Program-made: the position numbers and the translations under genes
Assembly: GCA_024742875.1 (NCBI GenBank)
Contig: JANSXP010000065.1
Location: 1-40,050, forward strand
Direction: 5' to 3'
Length of the DNA: 40,050 bases
Source: Planctomycetaceae bacterium
GTDB lineage: Bacteria > Planctomycetota > Planctomycetia > Planctomycetales > Planctomycetaceae
In this document: one piece after another, positions 18,153 through 27,905 of the stretch
How positions within the stretch are numbered: position 1 is the stretch's first letter
Layout of the letters: each line of letters opens with the position of its first letter
Notes under the pieces: model-generated
The model's database searches: none
What the model was told of the DNA's origin: nothing
What the model saw: the letters and a program-made list of their open reading frames with translations, nothing else

Positions 18153-20699
18153 TTAACTTTGCAGGAATTGCCCCGTGATGCTCTGTGGACAACCGGTGAT
18201 CGCAGCGATCGCCCCGGTCGCTACGACCTGTCCGCCACCGGGTCCGCTTTCCGGACCGATGTCAATTATCCAGTCACAGTGACGAATGACGTCGGGGTTG
18301 TGTTCGATCACCAGCACGCTGTGTCCTGCCTCCACCAGACTGCGGAGTAGTTTCAGCAACTGGCACACGTCTGCGGGATGCAGTCCGCTGGTCGGTTCGT
18401 CCAGCACGAACACGGTCGGCTCCAAACTGGCAGACAGCTCCGTGGCAAGCTTCACACGCTGCGCCTCGCCCCCGGAAAACGTGGAGGCCGGCTGCCCGAG
18501 CTTGAGATACCCCAGCCCAACCTGGTGCAACAGTTCCAGCCTGGACCGCAGTCGCTCCATGCCCGCGAAGACCTCCACAGCTTCGTCCACCCGCAGATCG
18601 AGAACGTCTGCCACGCTGTGACCGCCAAATTTGACCGCCAGCGTGGCCCGGTTAAAACGCTGGCCACCGCACTCCGGACAGACCACGGTGGCATCCGGAA
18701 GAAAGGCCATCTTCAGATCCTGAAAACCGGCCCCTTTGCACAACTGGCAGCGTCCCGTGCCCGCATTGAAGCTGAAACGCCCCGCTTTGAAGCCTCGTGC
18801 TTTGGCGTCCCGGGTCTGGGCAAACAGCCTGCGAATGTCGTCCCACAGACCAGAGAACGTCGCGATGCAGGAGCGGCGGTTGCGACCGATCGGACTGTTG
18901 TCCACGGCAGTCACTCGAGCAATGGCTTCCAGCCCCGACACGTCCTGACAACGCACATCCGCGAGCGTCACGGCCACGCCAGCCGGTTCCTGAACGTGCT
19001 TTTGCAGCACGGGCAGCAGTGTTTCCATGATCAGGCTGCTTTTGCCCGAGCCGCTGACCCCCGTGACCCCCACCAGTTTTCCCAGCGGAATGTCCACATT
19101 GATCGACTGCAGGTTGTGCAGATTCGCACCTGTGATGTGCAGCACCGGTGCGTCAGCCTCCAGGTCTTTTGTCGGCAGCCAGTCCACCTGCAACTCCCCC
19201 CGGAGATAGCGTCCAGTGGGAGAATCCAATTGAGAAATTTCCGACACCGAGCCGCTGCCCACGACGTGACCACCTTCTGTGCCCGCGCCCGGACCCAGAT
19301 CAAGCAGGTGGTCCGCTCGCTGCATAAAGACGGCATCGTGTTCCACAACAACCAGTGAGGCACCACGATCCCGCAGTTCCAGCAGCGTCTGCAGCAGCTG
19401 GTGCGTGTCCCGCGGATGCAGCCCGGACGTCGGTTCGTCCAGCACAAAACAGGCTCCGTGCAGTCCGGCGCCCAGGCAGGCCGACAGCCGGGCCCGCTGA
19501 TACTCTCCCCCGGACAGCGTCCGCGTGGCGCGACTGAGTGTCAGATAGCCCACGCCCACCTGCTGCAGGCACTGCAGTCGAGCCAGCACGTCGGGCAGAG
19601 TGCGGTCGGCCACCAGCCGCGCTTCCTGCGGCAAAGCGTCGCACTGCTGCAGCCACATTTGGGTTTGCTCAATCGCCTGATCGACCGTCATCGCTGTGAA
19701 GTCGCCCAGTCTCAGGCTCAGAAATTCCACGCGGCGTGCAAACGGCTGCAGCCGCGACCCTTCGCACTCTGTGCACGCCGCCTGTCGAAAGACGGTGATC
19801 TCGGAGTCTTCCTCCACAACGCCCTGGACACCAAAGCCGGCACACGTTTCGCAGGCGCCCCAGGCAGAGTGAAAACTGAACGTTCGCGTTTCCGGTGTCG
19901 GGTAGCTGATATTGCAGCTGGCACAGTGAAACTTCGCACTGTAGAGCTCATCAACCCACTGCTGATCTTCCTGACGGCAGACAATGCACGTGCCGTCGCT
20001 TTCACGAATCGCCAAGTCGATGGACTCCCGCAACCGCTGCTCGACGCCTGGTTTAATGATGATGCGATCGATGACGGCTTCCAGAGTGTGGCGCTTCTGC
20101 GGTGACAGCGCCGGCGCCTCCGACACATCGTGCAGTTCGCCGTTAATGCGCACCCGCACAAATCCATTGCGGCCGATCCGCTCCAGGACCTCCTGGTGGG
20201 CGCCTTTGCGATCCCGCACCAGCGGCGAAAGAATCATCAGGCGAGTGCGCTCCGGCAGAGCGAGGACTCGCTGCAGGATCTCGTCCACGGACTGACTGCT
20301 GACCACGCGACCGCACTGGGTGCAGTGGGCCGTGCCCGCCCGGGCGTACAGCAGTCTCAGGTAATCATAGATTTCCGTCGTAACAGCCAGCGTGCTGCGG
20401 GCAGGCGCCGTGGTGACCCGCTGATCCACGGAAATGGTCGGCGGCAGTCCCTGGACCTCATCCACGTCCGGACGCGTCAACTGCTTGACCAGACTGCGAG
20501 TGTGCACAGAAACGCTTTCCAGGTAGCGTCGCTGTCCTTCCGCAAACAGTGTGTCGAAGGCCAGTGTACTCTTGCCGCTGCCGCTGACGCCCGTCATCAC
20601 CACCAGCTTTCCCAAAGGCACGTCCACATCCACGTTCTGCAGATTGTGCGTGCGAGCGCCGCGAATTCGAATCACGGCCTGGGTGTCGGTGGCAGTCAC
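18153..20699 (-). CDS. uvrA: Short UvrA-like excinuclease ATPase
   Basis: The 848-residue protein has two ABC ATPase modules. Walker A motifs are at 37-45 and about 547-555 (GVSGSGKS), signature motifs are [11 protein letters not shown] (395-405) and [11 protein letters not shown], and both DEPTSGLHP Walker B/D-loops are present. Zinc-binding pairs include CIVC/CASC (238-262) and CQLC/CPEC. UvrA recognises DNA damage for nucleotide excision repair. Canonical UvrA is about 940 residues. Here only about 23 residues separate CETC (283-286) from CTEC (309-312), where the canonical protein has over 100, so an insert is absent. This suggests a UvrA paralogue rather than the main enzyme, which may be elsewhere. 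The GTG start at 20699 overlaps the phosphatase stop (GTGA), so the two are coupled. Confidence 0.9.
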   Translation of the reverse strand: MTATDTQAVIRIRGARTHNLQNVDVDVPLGKLVVMTGVSGSGKSTLAFDTLFAEGQRRYLESVSVHTRSLVKQLTRPDVDEVQGLPPTISVDQRVTTAPARSTLAVTTEIYDYLRLLYARAGTAHCTQCGRVVSSQSVDEILQRVLALPERTRLMILSPLVRDRKGAHQEVLERIGRNGFVRVRINGELHDVSEAPALSPQKRHTLEAVIDRIIIKPGVEQRLRESIDLAIRESDGTCIVCRQEDQQWVDELYSAKFHCASCNISYPTPETRTFSFHSAWGACETCAGFGVQGVVEEDSEITVFRQAACTECEGSRLQPFARRVEFLSLRLGDFTAMTVDQAIEQTQMWLQQCDALPQEARLVADRTLPDVLARLQCLQQVGVGYLTLSRATRTLSGGEYQRARLSACLGAGLHGACFVLDEPTSGLHPRDTHQLLQTLLELRDRGASLVVVEHDAVFMQRADHLLDLGPGAGTEGGHVVGSGSVSEISQLDSPTGRYLRGELQVDWLPTKDLEADAPVLHITGANLHNLQSINVDIPLGKLVGVTGVSGSGKSSLIMETLLPVLQKHVQEPAGVAVTLADVRCQDVSGLEAIARVTAVDNSPIGRNRRSCIATFSGLWDDIRRLFAQTRDAKARGFKAGRFSFNAGTGRCQLCKGAGFQDLKMAFLPDATVVCPECGGQRFNRATLAVKFGGHSVADVLDLRVDEAVEVFAGMERLRSRLELLHQVGLGYLKLGQPASTFSGGEAQRVKLATELSASLEPTVFVLDEPTSGLHPADVCQLLKLLRSLVEAGHSVLVIEHNPDVIRHCDWIIDIGPESGPGGGQVVATGAIAAITGCPQSITGQFLQS

Positions 20700-21634
20700 G
20701 CTGCTGGTCCTGCATCACGACTGGGCACGGCCACAAACCGATCTGCCTGCAGCATGCGTTCGCCGTCAAACCGGTAGGCACACAGCATGCCGTGTTTGGC
20801 GACGCTGTAGTCCAGGCAGGCAATGTTGTCTGTCAGTGGAGCTGGTGTTGCGTCCGGCAGCCAGTAGTGCCCGACAAAGACGGGGCGTTCCTGAGCGCCA
20901 TAAGGCACGGCCGGTGCGTCCTCCGGTATGGGATCCTCAGACAGCTCATTCTTAACGGGCAGCGAGTACGTTTTCCACGTCTGTCCGGCGGCCGGCTCAA
21001 ACCAGCGAATGCGGATCCGGTGCCGCTGATTGCCTTCCTTGTCCGTGACGGTCACACCTTTCGGCAGGGGCAGTTCCGGCCCTTTCAGCACACATTCGAT
21101 CGCGTGAAACACGTCATCACCCACGGTGGTCGCGCGTTTCAGAAACTCCGCATCCATGGTGCCACTGGACGGCAGCGCCCGGCGAATGACTTCGTGGTCG
21201 GCACCACTCCAGCAGGCGTGCACGACACGCAGACCGTCCAGTTCCAGACTGGTGGGCAGGGTGGCGAACCACTGCAGCGCTGATTCCAGTTCTGATGGAT
21301 CAAACTGACTGCGAGTGGCCGCATGCTGGCGCACGTTCTTCTCGGAGTGGCGGCGGAGAAATTCCCCCGGGCGATCGGGGTCGGGGGTGTGGAAGGCGAG
21401 GGCATTGAATTCGTGGTTGCCCATGACGGCCAGTGCGGCCTCGTGTTCCACCATGCTGCGTGCGATGTGCACGACGTCCGGAATCTGCGGGCCGCGATCG
21501 ACAAAATCGCCGCAGAAGATCACCTGCCGTGAGGGATGTCGAAAACAGCCGCCCTGTTCGCGGTAGCCCAGCTGACCCAGCAACGAGACCAACTCGTCCG
21601 CGTGACCGTGGATATCTCCGATGATGTCGTACAT
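20696..21634 (-). CDS. Calcineurin-like metallophosphoesterase
   Basis: The 312-residue protein carries the full two-metal motif set: GDIHGH (6-11), GDFVDRG (42-48), GNHE (72-75), a HACW block and GHYW near the C-terminus. It resembles PrpE/ApaH-type phosphatases that act on diadenosine tetraphosphate or phosphoproteins. The middle (120-250) is longer than in ApaH and unassigned. It is the first gene of a coupled pair: its TGA overlaps the GTG of the short uvrA. A shared role in damage or nucleotide-stress response is an inference from that overlap. ATG 21634 gives the family start directly. Confidence 0.88.
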   Translation of the reverse strand: MYDIIGDIHGHADELVSLLGQLGYREQGGCFRHPSRQVIFCGDFVDRGPQIPDVVHIARSMVEHEAALAVMGNHEFNALAFHTPDPDRPGEFLRRHSEKNVRQHAATRSQFDPSELESALQWFATLPTSLELDGLRVVHACWSGADHEVIRRALPSSGTMDAEFLKRATTVGDDVFHAIECVLKGPELPLPKGVTVTDKEGNQRHRIRIRWFEPAAGQTWKTYSLPVKNELSEDPIPEDAPAVPYGAQERPVFVGHYWLPDATPAPLTDNIACLDYSVAKHGMLCAYRFDGERMLQADRFVAVPSRDAGPAA

Positions 21635-21839
21635 ACGTGTTCAGTTTCGACGGCCGACGGAAAAGCGGTCGTCCCATGTCAGATCAATGTGGATGCCATG
21701 CCGGCCGGATTCTAGTCGATCGTCGGCGATTTTCGAGACACACCCCGGCAGACCAGACACCTCCCGGCCCAGGAGAGTTCACCGGAGCACGGCAGCCTGG
21801 CGAACGTTGTTCACGAGTGTCGGACGTGACACGTCTGCT

Positions 21840-23633
21840 TCAGGCGGTCACGCCAAATGTGGCCTTCAGGGCGGCTTCGGCGGTGGCCGTTTCTTCCGCG
21901 CTGACCACCACGCTGACTTTGATCTCGCTGGTATTGACCATTTGCACGTTGATCTGATTGTCAGCAAGGGTCTGGAACAACCGGGCCCCCACATCTGTGT
22001 GGCTGCGCAGTCCTATGCCTTCCACCGACAGCTTGCCAATACTGGCATCACAGGAAACCTGAGCGCGAGGATGGTCCTGCAGGGGGGCCTTGAGCAATTC
22101 GACCGTGCGTTCCACGTCAGAGCGAGGAACGGTGAACGACAGATTGGCACCATCACCCAGCACGGCATTCTGAATAATCATATCCACCAGCACGCCGCCA
22201 TCGGCCACAGCGGAAAAGATGGACGCACAAACGCCGGGATAATCTTCCAGCGATTTAATGGTGACCCGCGCCTGTGTGGCGTCGCTGTAGACATTGCTGA
22301 CCACGATGTCTTCCATGCCACTCAACCGCGACACAATGGCGGCTTCCAGCTTGGCGGTGTCCCGCTGTGCCGGCAGTGTTTCTACCGCGGGCGACTGTAC
22401 ACCGACATCCGGTGTCTGGCAGGCTGTCTGTTCCAGATGGAAGCCCTGGTGCACGGCCTTGACGGCGTCGTCACAGCGAGTGCGATCGATCAGCACTGAA
22501 ATCTTGATCTCACTGGTGGTCACGATGCTGATGTTGATGTCCTGTTCGGCCAGAACGGCAAACATCTGGCCGGCCACACCGGTGTGCGTCTGCATACCGT
22601 GGCCCACAACGGACAGCTTGGCCAGAGTGTCCGCGTGTTTGACTTCTCCGCCCAGTTGTGCGACCGCCTGACCGGCGACGTTCAGCGCGTTCTCCAGATC
22701 GTCTTCGCCCACGGTGAAGGACACGTTGGCATTTCCTTCTGCCCCCACGTTCTGAACGACCATGTCCACCGGAATGCGATTTTCCGACAGCATGGCAAAC
22801 ACCTGGCTCATCACGCCGGGCTGGTCGGGCACGCCGACGAGACTGACGCGGCATTCTTCCCGCACGAACGCCACACCGGTGACCACCGGAGCCGGCTCAA
22901 GGGGCCGGGCGGCGATGCGTGTTCCCGGCCCGTCCATAAACGAGGGACGCACGCACAGATCCACGCCAAATTTTTTGGCAAACTCGATGGACCGCGAATG
23001 CATGACGCCAGCGCCCAAACTGGCCAGTTCCAGCATCTCATCGTACGACACACACTCTACTTTGGTGGCATCTGATACCACACGCGGGTCGGTTGTAAAG
23101 ACGCCTTCCACGTCCGTGTAGATTTCGCAGCGATCGGCGTTCAGCACCGCAGCCAGAGCGGCGGCCGTGGTGTCGCTGCCGCCGCGGCCCAGTGTGGTGA
23201 TATTCAGATGTTCGTCCACACCCTGAAATCCGGCCGCGATGACAATCTGTCCGGCGTTGAGCGCATCTTTCATTCGCTGCGTGGAGATGCTGATAATGCG
23301 GGCTTTGGTGTGCGTCCCGTCCGTTCGCACGCCAATCTGCCCTCCGGTGAGACTGATGGCTTCTGCGCCCAGTTCGTGAATCGCCATGGCCATCAGTGCG
23401 CACGATTCCTGCTCACCGGTGGACAACAGCATGTCCATCTCCCGGGGCCTTGGGCGGTCCGTGATTTCTGCCGCCAGCCCGACCAGTTCGTCCGTCTTTT
23501 TGCCGCGAGCACTCACCACCATGACGACCTGGTGGCCCTGCTTCATGGTGTCGACCGCCTTCTTTGCGGCCCGGCAGATTTTCTCTGCGTTTGCGACACT
23601 CGTTCCACCAAACTTTTGAACAACAATCGACAT
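21840..23633 (-). CDS. lysC: Aspartokinase with two pairs of ACT domains
   Basis: The 597-residue enzyme phosphorylates aspartate, the first step to lysine, threonine, methionine and diaminopimelate. The kinase domain (1-240) begins VVQKFGGTSV and contains STGEQ (71-75) and TTLGRGGSDTTA (146-157). One ACT pair lies at about 252-400, and a second, similar pair at about 440-590 after a linker. Each pair carries a motif of the form VDMxxQN and another of the form TSEIKxSV. Common aspartokinases have one pair. Four ACT domains are known in cyanobacteria and related lines, where they tune feedback by lysine and threonine. The frame is open to 23780, but ATG 23633 is the family start. No other amino-acid genes are adjacent. 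Confidence 0.95.
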   Translation of the reverse strand: MSIVVQKFGGTSVANAEKICRAAKKAVDTMKQGHQVVMVVSARGKKTDELVGLAAEITDRPRPREMDMLLSTGEQESCALMAMAIHELGAEAISLTGGQIGVRTDGTHTKARIISISTQRMKDALNAGQIVIAAGFQGVDEHLNITTLGRGGSDTTAAALAAVLNADRCEIYTDVEGVFTTDPRVVSDATKVECVSYDEMLELASLGAGVMHSRSIEFAKKFGVDLCVRPSFMDGPGTRIAARPLEPAPVVTGVAFVREECRVSLVGVPDQPGVMSQVFAMLSENRIPVDMVVQNVGAEGNANVSFTVGEDDLENALNVAGQAVAQLGGEVKHADTLAKLSVVGHGMQTHTGVAGQMFAVLAEQDINISIVTTSEIKISVLIDRTRCDDAVKAVHQGFHLEQTACQTPDVGVQSPAVETLPAQRDTAKLEAAIVSRLSGMEDIVVSNVYSDATQARVTIKSLEDYPGVCASIFSAVADGGVLVDMIIQNAVLGDGANLSFTVPRSDVERTVELLKAPLQDHPRAQVSCDASIGKLSVEGIGLRSHTDVGARLFQTLADNQINVQMVNTSEIKVSVVVSAEETATAEAALKATFGVTA

Positions 23634-23865
23634 CGAAGAACCACACAAAACCGGAGTAAGCGGCCGCCACAGCGGATCAGCGGCGAGGATAGGCAAGGCA
23701 ACAGCCGAAGTCATCGACCCCGGAAATCCTCGGCCAAAAAAGGGACAATCCATGCCGAAACTGCGGAATATTATCCGCATGTCTCAGTTTCGGCCCTCCG
23801 CAAATGGGACGTTGGGCCGAATTGCCCGTGACGCTGCGGGCAGCCCACGGACGATCAGCGGAGTG

Positions 23866-25239
23866 TCAATACAGCTCGTGGATTTCCCGCCTGCCAAAGT
23901 CCACCAACGGGAAGGGCCGGCCGCCGGGCCCCGGCAGATGGGACTCCAGGTCGAGCCCCAGGCTGTGGAAAATTGTGGCCACGCAATCGCCCGGCAGAAC
24001 GGGTCGATCAGCCGGTACGCCGCCCACCGGATCGCTGGCGCCCACCACCTGACCGCCCTGCACCCCTCCCCCGGCAAAGTAGGTCGTGAAACACTGCGGC
24101 CAGTGATCGCGTCCGCCAGCCGGGTTGACCTTCGGCGTACGCCCAAATTCCGCCAGGTTGCAGACCATGGTGTCGTCCAGCAGGCCGCGTTCTTCCAGAT
24201 CGCCAATCAGCGCCGCATAGCCCTGGTCGTACATCGGAGCGACGATGTTTTTCATGCCTTCGATGGATGTGAACGGTTTGGAACCGTGGATGTCCCAGGT
24301 GATTTCATCGAACACGGTCAGAAACGTGTTGATGGTCACAAATCGCACGCCCGCCTCCACGAGGCGTCTTGCCAGAAGACAGCACTGCCCAAAGCGATTC
24401 ATGCCGTAGCGATCACGCACCTTTTGTGGTTCTTTTGACAAATCAAAGGCATCGCGGGCCTGGGTGCTGGTCATCAGTCGGTAGGCGGCCTGAAAGTTGT
24501 CGTCCAGCAGGGCCGCATTTTCGGTGGCTTCGAAATCCCGCACCGTGCCGTCGATCAGGTCACGCAGACTGCGCCGCCGCTGCAGACGCGCTTCGCCGAT
24601 AAAATCCGGGGGCAGCAAATCGGGAACCTGAAAGTTGGGCACCGAGGGGTCCGCCATCAGTGCGAAAGGATCGTGCGCTTTTCCCAGAAAGCCGCCCGCC
24701 TGGCCATTGGGCAAATTGCCGCCGCCGCGTCCCATGGTTTCGGGAAGCACCACAAACGGGGGCAGATCGGTGCGACGTCCCTGCAGATAGCTGGCGACAG
24801 ACCCGGCATGCGGCGTGTTGACGCCGCCGGAGAACTGGCGACCGGTCTGCATCATCTGCCAGCCGGCATCGTGCACGGCGGCACCAGTGTGGTGCGTCGA
24901 ACGCACGAGCGAAAAATGGCGGCCGATCTTTGCATGCTGCGGCAGGATCTCAGAAATCTGAAAATCGCCCGTTGTGTCGATGGGCTGAAACGGCCCGCGA
25001 ACTTCCGCCGGGGCGTCCGGCTTCATGTCGAAAGTGTCCAGCTGACTGGGGGCCCCCAGATTGAAGATCATGATGCAGGAACGATTCTCGTGTCCCGGTT
25101 TCACGGCTCCCTTCTCTTTGGCGGCCGCATAGCCGGCCAGACTCAGGCCGGCGGCGCCTAAAGAACCGACCTGCAGAAAGTCGCGTCGGGTGGTGCCGTT
25201 GCACGTGTGAGCAGATCCACGGGATGTCAGATTCAGCAT
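23866..25239 (-). CDS. DUF1501 protein with Tat signal
   Basis: The 457-residue exported protein has a twin-arginine signal TTRRDFLQVGSLGAAGLSLAG (RR at 18-19). The DUF1501 body includes MIFNLGAPSQLDTFDMKPDAP (57-77), HHTGAAVHDAGWQMM, NLPNGQAGGFLG, and VCNLAEFGRTPKVNPAGGRDHW near the C-terminus. The family is related to the alkaline-phosphatase/sulfatase superfamily and is greatly expanded in planctomycetes; its substrates are unknown. It usually sits beside a DUF1549/DUF1553 cytochrome protein, but that partner is missing here. GAGG five bases before ATG 25239 supports the start. The gene is divergent from the kinase gene at 25533. Confidence 0.93.
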   Translation of the reverse strand: MLNLTSRGSAHTCNGTTRRDFLQVGSLGAAGLSLAGYAAAKEKGAVKPGHENRSCIMIFNLGAPSQLDTFDMKPDAPAEVRGPFQPIDTTGDFQISEILPQHAKIGRHFSLVRSTHHTGAAVHDAGWQMMQTGRQFSGGVNTPHAGSVASYLQGRRTDLPPFVVLPETMGRGGGNLPNGQAGGFLGKAHDPFALMADPSVPNFQVPDLLPPDFIGEARLQRRRSLRDLIDGTVRDFEATENAALLDDNFQAAYRLMTSTQARDAFDLSKEPQKVRDRYGMNRFGQCCLLARRLVEAGVRFVTINTFLTVFDEITWDIHGSKPFTSIEGMKNIVAPMYDQGYAALIGDLEERGLLDDTMVCNLAEFGRTPKVNPAGGRDHWPQCFTTYFAGGGVQGGQVVGASDPVGGVPADRPVLPGDCVATIFHSLGLDLESHLPGPGGRPFPLVDFGRREIHELY

Positions 25240-25532
25240 CGTCGCCTCGCGATGTCGTCAGGGCCGGAAACGCCACAGGGTTTTGCCGTCGTCTTCCCGC
25301 CAGAGTCTGATCAGAAAAACGAGCCTGCGCTGCGGGAACCAGTTTATCGGGACGACAGCGTCGCAACAACAGCCCGGTGAAACCGGCTGGGCGATTGTTC
25401 CCGGCAGAACGCCGGTTTTCTGACGTTTCTCCGGGCTTTGGGGGTGAGTAGTCGGCGGGTCGCTTTGGGCGTATCATAATACCGGCGAGAGACTCCCTGC
25501 TGTTCGCCGGTGAGCGGACTGAACGCACGACC

Positions 25533-27779
25533 ATGACCGATCAGAATCAGACGGAAATTCAGGACGACGACGAACGCGATGCGTCGCGTCAGATGAGTCT
25601 GGACGGCAGCCGCCCGCCGTGTGAAATCGAAGGCTATTCGGTCACACGACGTCTGGGAGCCGGGTCGTTTGGTACCGTGTGGCTGGCGCGGGAAGACCGC
25701 ACCGGACGGATGGTGGCCATCAAATACTACCCTCACCGGCGAGGGCTGAACTGGTCGCTGCTCAACCGCGAAGTGGAAAAACTGGCGGCCCTGTATTCGT
25801 CTCGCAATATCGTGCGTTTGCTGGACGTTGGCTGGAACGCCGAGCCGCCCTACTACGTGATGGAGTTTGTCGAGAACGGCTCGCTGGGAGAATATCTCAT
25901 CAGCGGACCACTCGCGGTGGATGAGGCGGCCCGCATTGGGCAGCAGGTGTGCAGTGCGCTGGTGGAGGCACATGGCGCTGGTGTGCTGCACTGCGATCTC
26001 AAACCCGACAATGTGCTGCTCGATGCGCAGTATCAGGTGCGACTGTGCGACTTTGGTCAATCGCGCATGTCACACGAGCAAAGTCCGGCTTTGGGGACGC
26101 TGTACTACATGGCGCCCGAACAGGCTGACCTGGAAGCGGTGCCCGATGCCCGCTGGGACGTGTATGCCGTGGGCGGCCTGCTGTATCACATGCTCACTGG
26201 CCAGCCGCCGTATCGCGATTCCACCATTCAGAAAAAGCTGGAAGCCGCCTCGTCACTCCAGGAACGGCTGCAGATTTACCAACGCCATATTCGCTGTTCG
26301 CCGCCGCCGGATGGCCATCATCAGGTTCGTGGTGTCGACCGACATCTGGCGTCGGTGATCGATCAGTGTCTGGCGGTGGAGCCTGTCGATCGCCTGCCCA
26401 ACGCACAGGCAATTCTGACGCAGCTGAAGACCCGCGAACGCAATCGCTCACGACGCCCGCTGCTGTTTCTGGGGATGGTGGGTCAGCTGGTGCTGATGTG
26501 CGCTATGGTGCCCATCTTCGTGCAGGCAATGCAGTCCAATCTGCGCGAAAGCGAATCGCAGCTGATCGAGGGGCGTCAAAACAGCAATGCCCTGGTCGCC
26601 CTGCGTCAGGCCGACGCACTGCAGGATGAACTGCTGTTCCGCCTCGACGAACTGCGTGAAATGACGGGACAGCTGGAGAATGCCAGCGGTCAGATCGACA
26701 CGGCCATTCAGAATGCGCTCATTGAGTTGATGACACGTCCATCCGATGACGTCGTGGCCGAAGTGAACAGGTTCTACGACAGGCCGTTTGAGGATCGCCC
26801 TCGCTGGATGCAGCTGCTTGACAAAGCGCATGACGAAACCGATCGCCGCAATCGGGCGAATGGCAAAAGCCGCGACACCAGCTGGTTTTTGTGTGATGCC
26901 GAAGGCCGAGCCCTGTGGCGGCGGCAGTACAGTGAACGCACGATCGGCACCAACTTTTCGTACCGCGATTACTTCCACGGTTTGAACGTGGAGTTTGATC
27001 CGGAAACGGTGCCCGAAGACATCGCCCCCATTCAGCAGGCGCATGTATCGCTGCCGTTTGTCAGTCGGGCGACCAATCGTTACATGGTTGCTCTGAGTGT
27101 TCCCATCCGGGCCAAAGGGGAAGTAATCGGTGTCTTTGCCCGCACACTGCACCTGGACGATCTGCAGGCGCGACTGGGGCAGGATTTGCGCGGACAGTCC
27201 GAATCCTTCTCCGGGCTGATTGCGCTGGCCGACCGCCGTGATCCACCACAACTTCTGGATCACCTCTGGCTGCAGTCCAAGTACGAGCAGTTTGAAAACG
27301 AAGCGGATGCACGGGAAGTCTTTGAACGGCTGCAGCTGAACGCGGACACCCGTCAACAGATTCAACAGCAACTCGCGATGGATGACGAGGGCGCAACGGA
27401 GACGGTCGTCATTCGTGACAACGACTACCAGGACCCCGTGGGCGAGCTGAGCGAAGCCTCGGCACAGGAGTACAACGACGCCTGGATCGCCACGATCGCC
27501 CCCATGACGAGTGACAAAATGCCGTGGCTGGTCATCGTACAGGAACGCCGCAACAACGTGGTGGCCCCCATTCGCAAGATGCAAAGCGGCATGGTTCGAC
27601 AGGCGGTTTACGCGGTGCTGGCTGCCATTGGCATTATGGCCGCCATTTGGCTGTTTGTCTGGCAGGCCCTGGCCCGAGCGCGTTCGCCTCAGGAGTCGTT
27701 GGCCAGCGATGTGGCCGACAAAGGGCCGCCCGCACGCAAGACAAACGAACGGGCGTCCTCCACCGATGAAAATCTCTGA
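25533..27779 (+). CDS. Ser/Thr protein kinase with periplasmic dCache-like sensor
   Basis: This is a 748-residue membrane kinase. The Hanks domain (about 34-300) has LGAGSFGTVW (41-50), Lys64 in VAIKYY, the catalytic loop HCDLKPDN (153-160), DFG (173-175) and MAPEQ (193-197). Arg is absent before the catalytic Asp, making it a non-RD kinase. One membrane helix (311-333) leads to about 355 periplasmic residues that begin with a coiled stretch (335-395). A dCache-like domain follows, with WFLCDAEGRALW (451-462), NFSYRDYFHG (474-483) and VALSVPIRAKGEVIGVFAR (519-537). A second helix (692-712) returns to the cytoplasm. The layout implies an external ligand controlling a cytoplasmic kinase; the ligand is unknown. 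No Shine-Dalgarno is clear before ATG 25533. Confidence 0.9.
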   Translation: MTDQNQTEIQDDDERDASRQMSLDGSRPPCEIEGYSVTRRLGAGSFGTVWLAREDRTGRMVAIKYYPHRRGLNWSLLNREVEKLAALYSSRNIVRLLDVGWNAEPPYYVMEFVENGSLGEYLISGPLAVDEAARIGQQVCSALVEAHGAGVLHCDLKPDNVLLDAQYQVRLCDFGQSRMSHEQSPALGTLYYMAPEQADLEAVPDARWDVYAVGGLLYHMLTGQPPYRDSTIQKKLEAASSLQERLQIYQRHIRCSPPPDGHHQVRGVDRHLASVIDQCLAVEPVDRLPNAQAILTQLKTRERNRSRRPLLFLGMVGQLVLMCAMVPIFVQAMQSNLRESESQLIEGRQNSNALVALRQADALQDELLFRLDELREMTGQLENASGQIDTAIQNALIELMTRPSDDVVAEVNRFYDRPFEDRPRWMQLLDKAHDETDRRNRANGKSRDTSWFLCDAEGRALWRRQYSERTIGTNFSYRDYFHGLNVEFDPETVPEDIAPIQQAHVSLPFVSRATNRYMVALSVPIRAKGEVIGVFARTLHLDDLQARLGQDLRGQSESFSGLIALADRRDPPQLLDHLWLQSKYEQFENEADAREVFERLQLNADTRQQIQQQLAMDDEGATETVVIRDNDYQDPVGELSEASAQEYNDAWIATIAPMTSDKMPWLVIVQERRNNVVAPIRKMQSGMVRQAVYAVLAAIGIMAAIWLFVWQALARARSPQESLASDVADKGPPARKTNERASSTDENL

Positions 27780-27905
27780 TTCGCTGCGGCAGCGTCAGTG
27801 TGACGGCCGATTCAGCGGTCCCGATTCGACAGGTCAAAACAGATCAACCGTCCCGATCGGACGAGCCAGCAACGCGCCATCAATCGTGCTTTCGTCCAGC
27901 AGCGT

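Noticed and set aside
26448-27584. 378-codon minus-strand frame
   Set aside because: It is antisense to the membrane kinase; no motif or signal is present.
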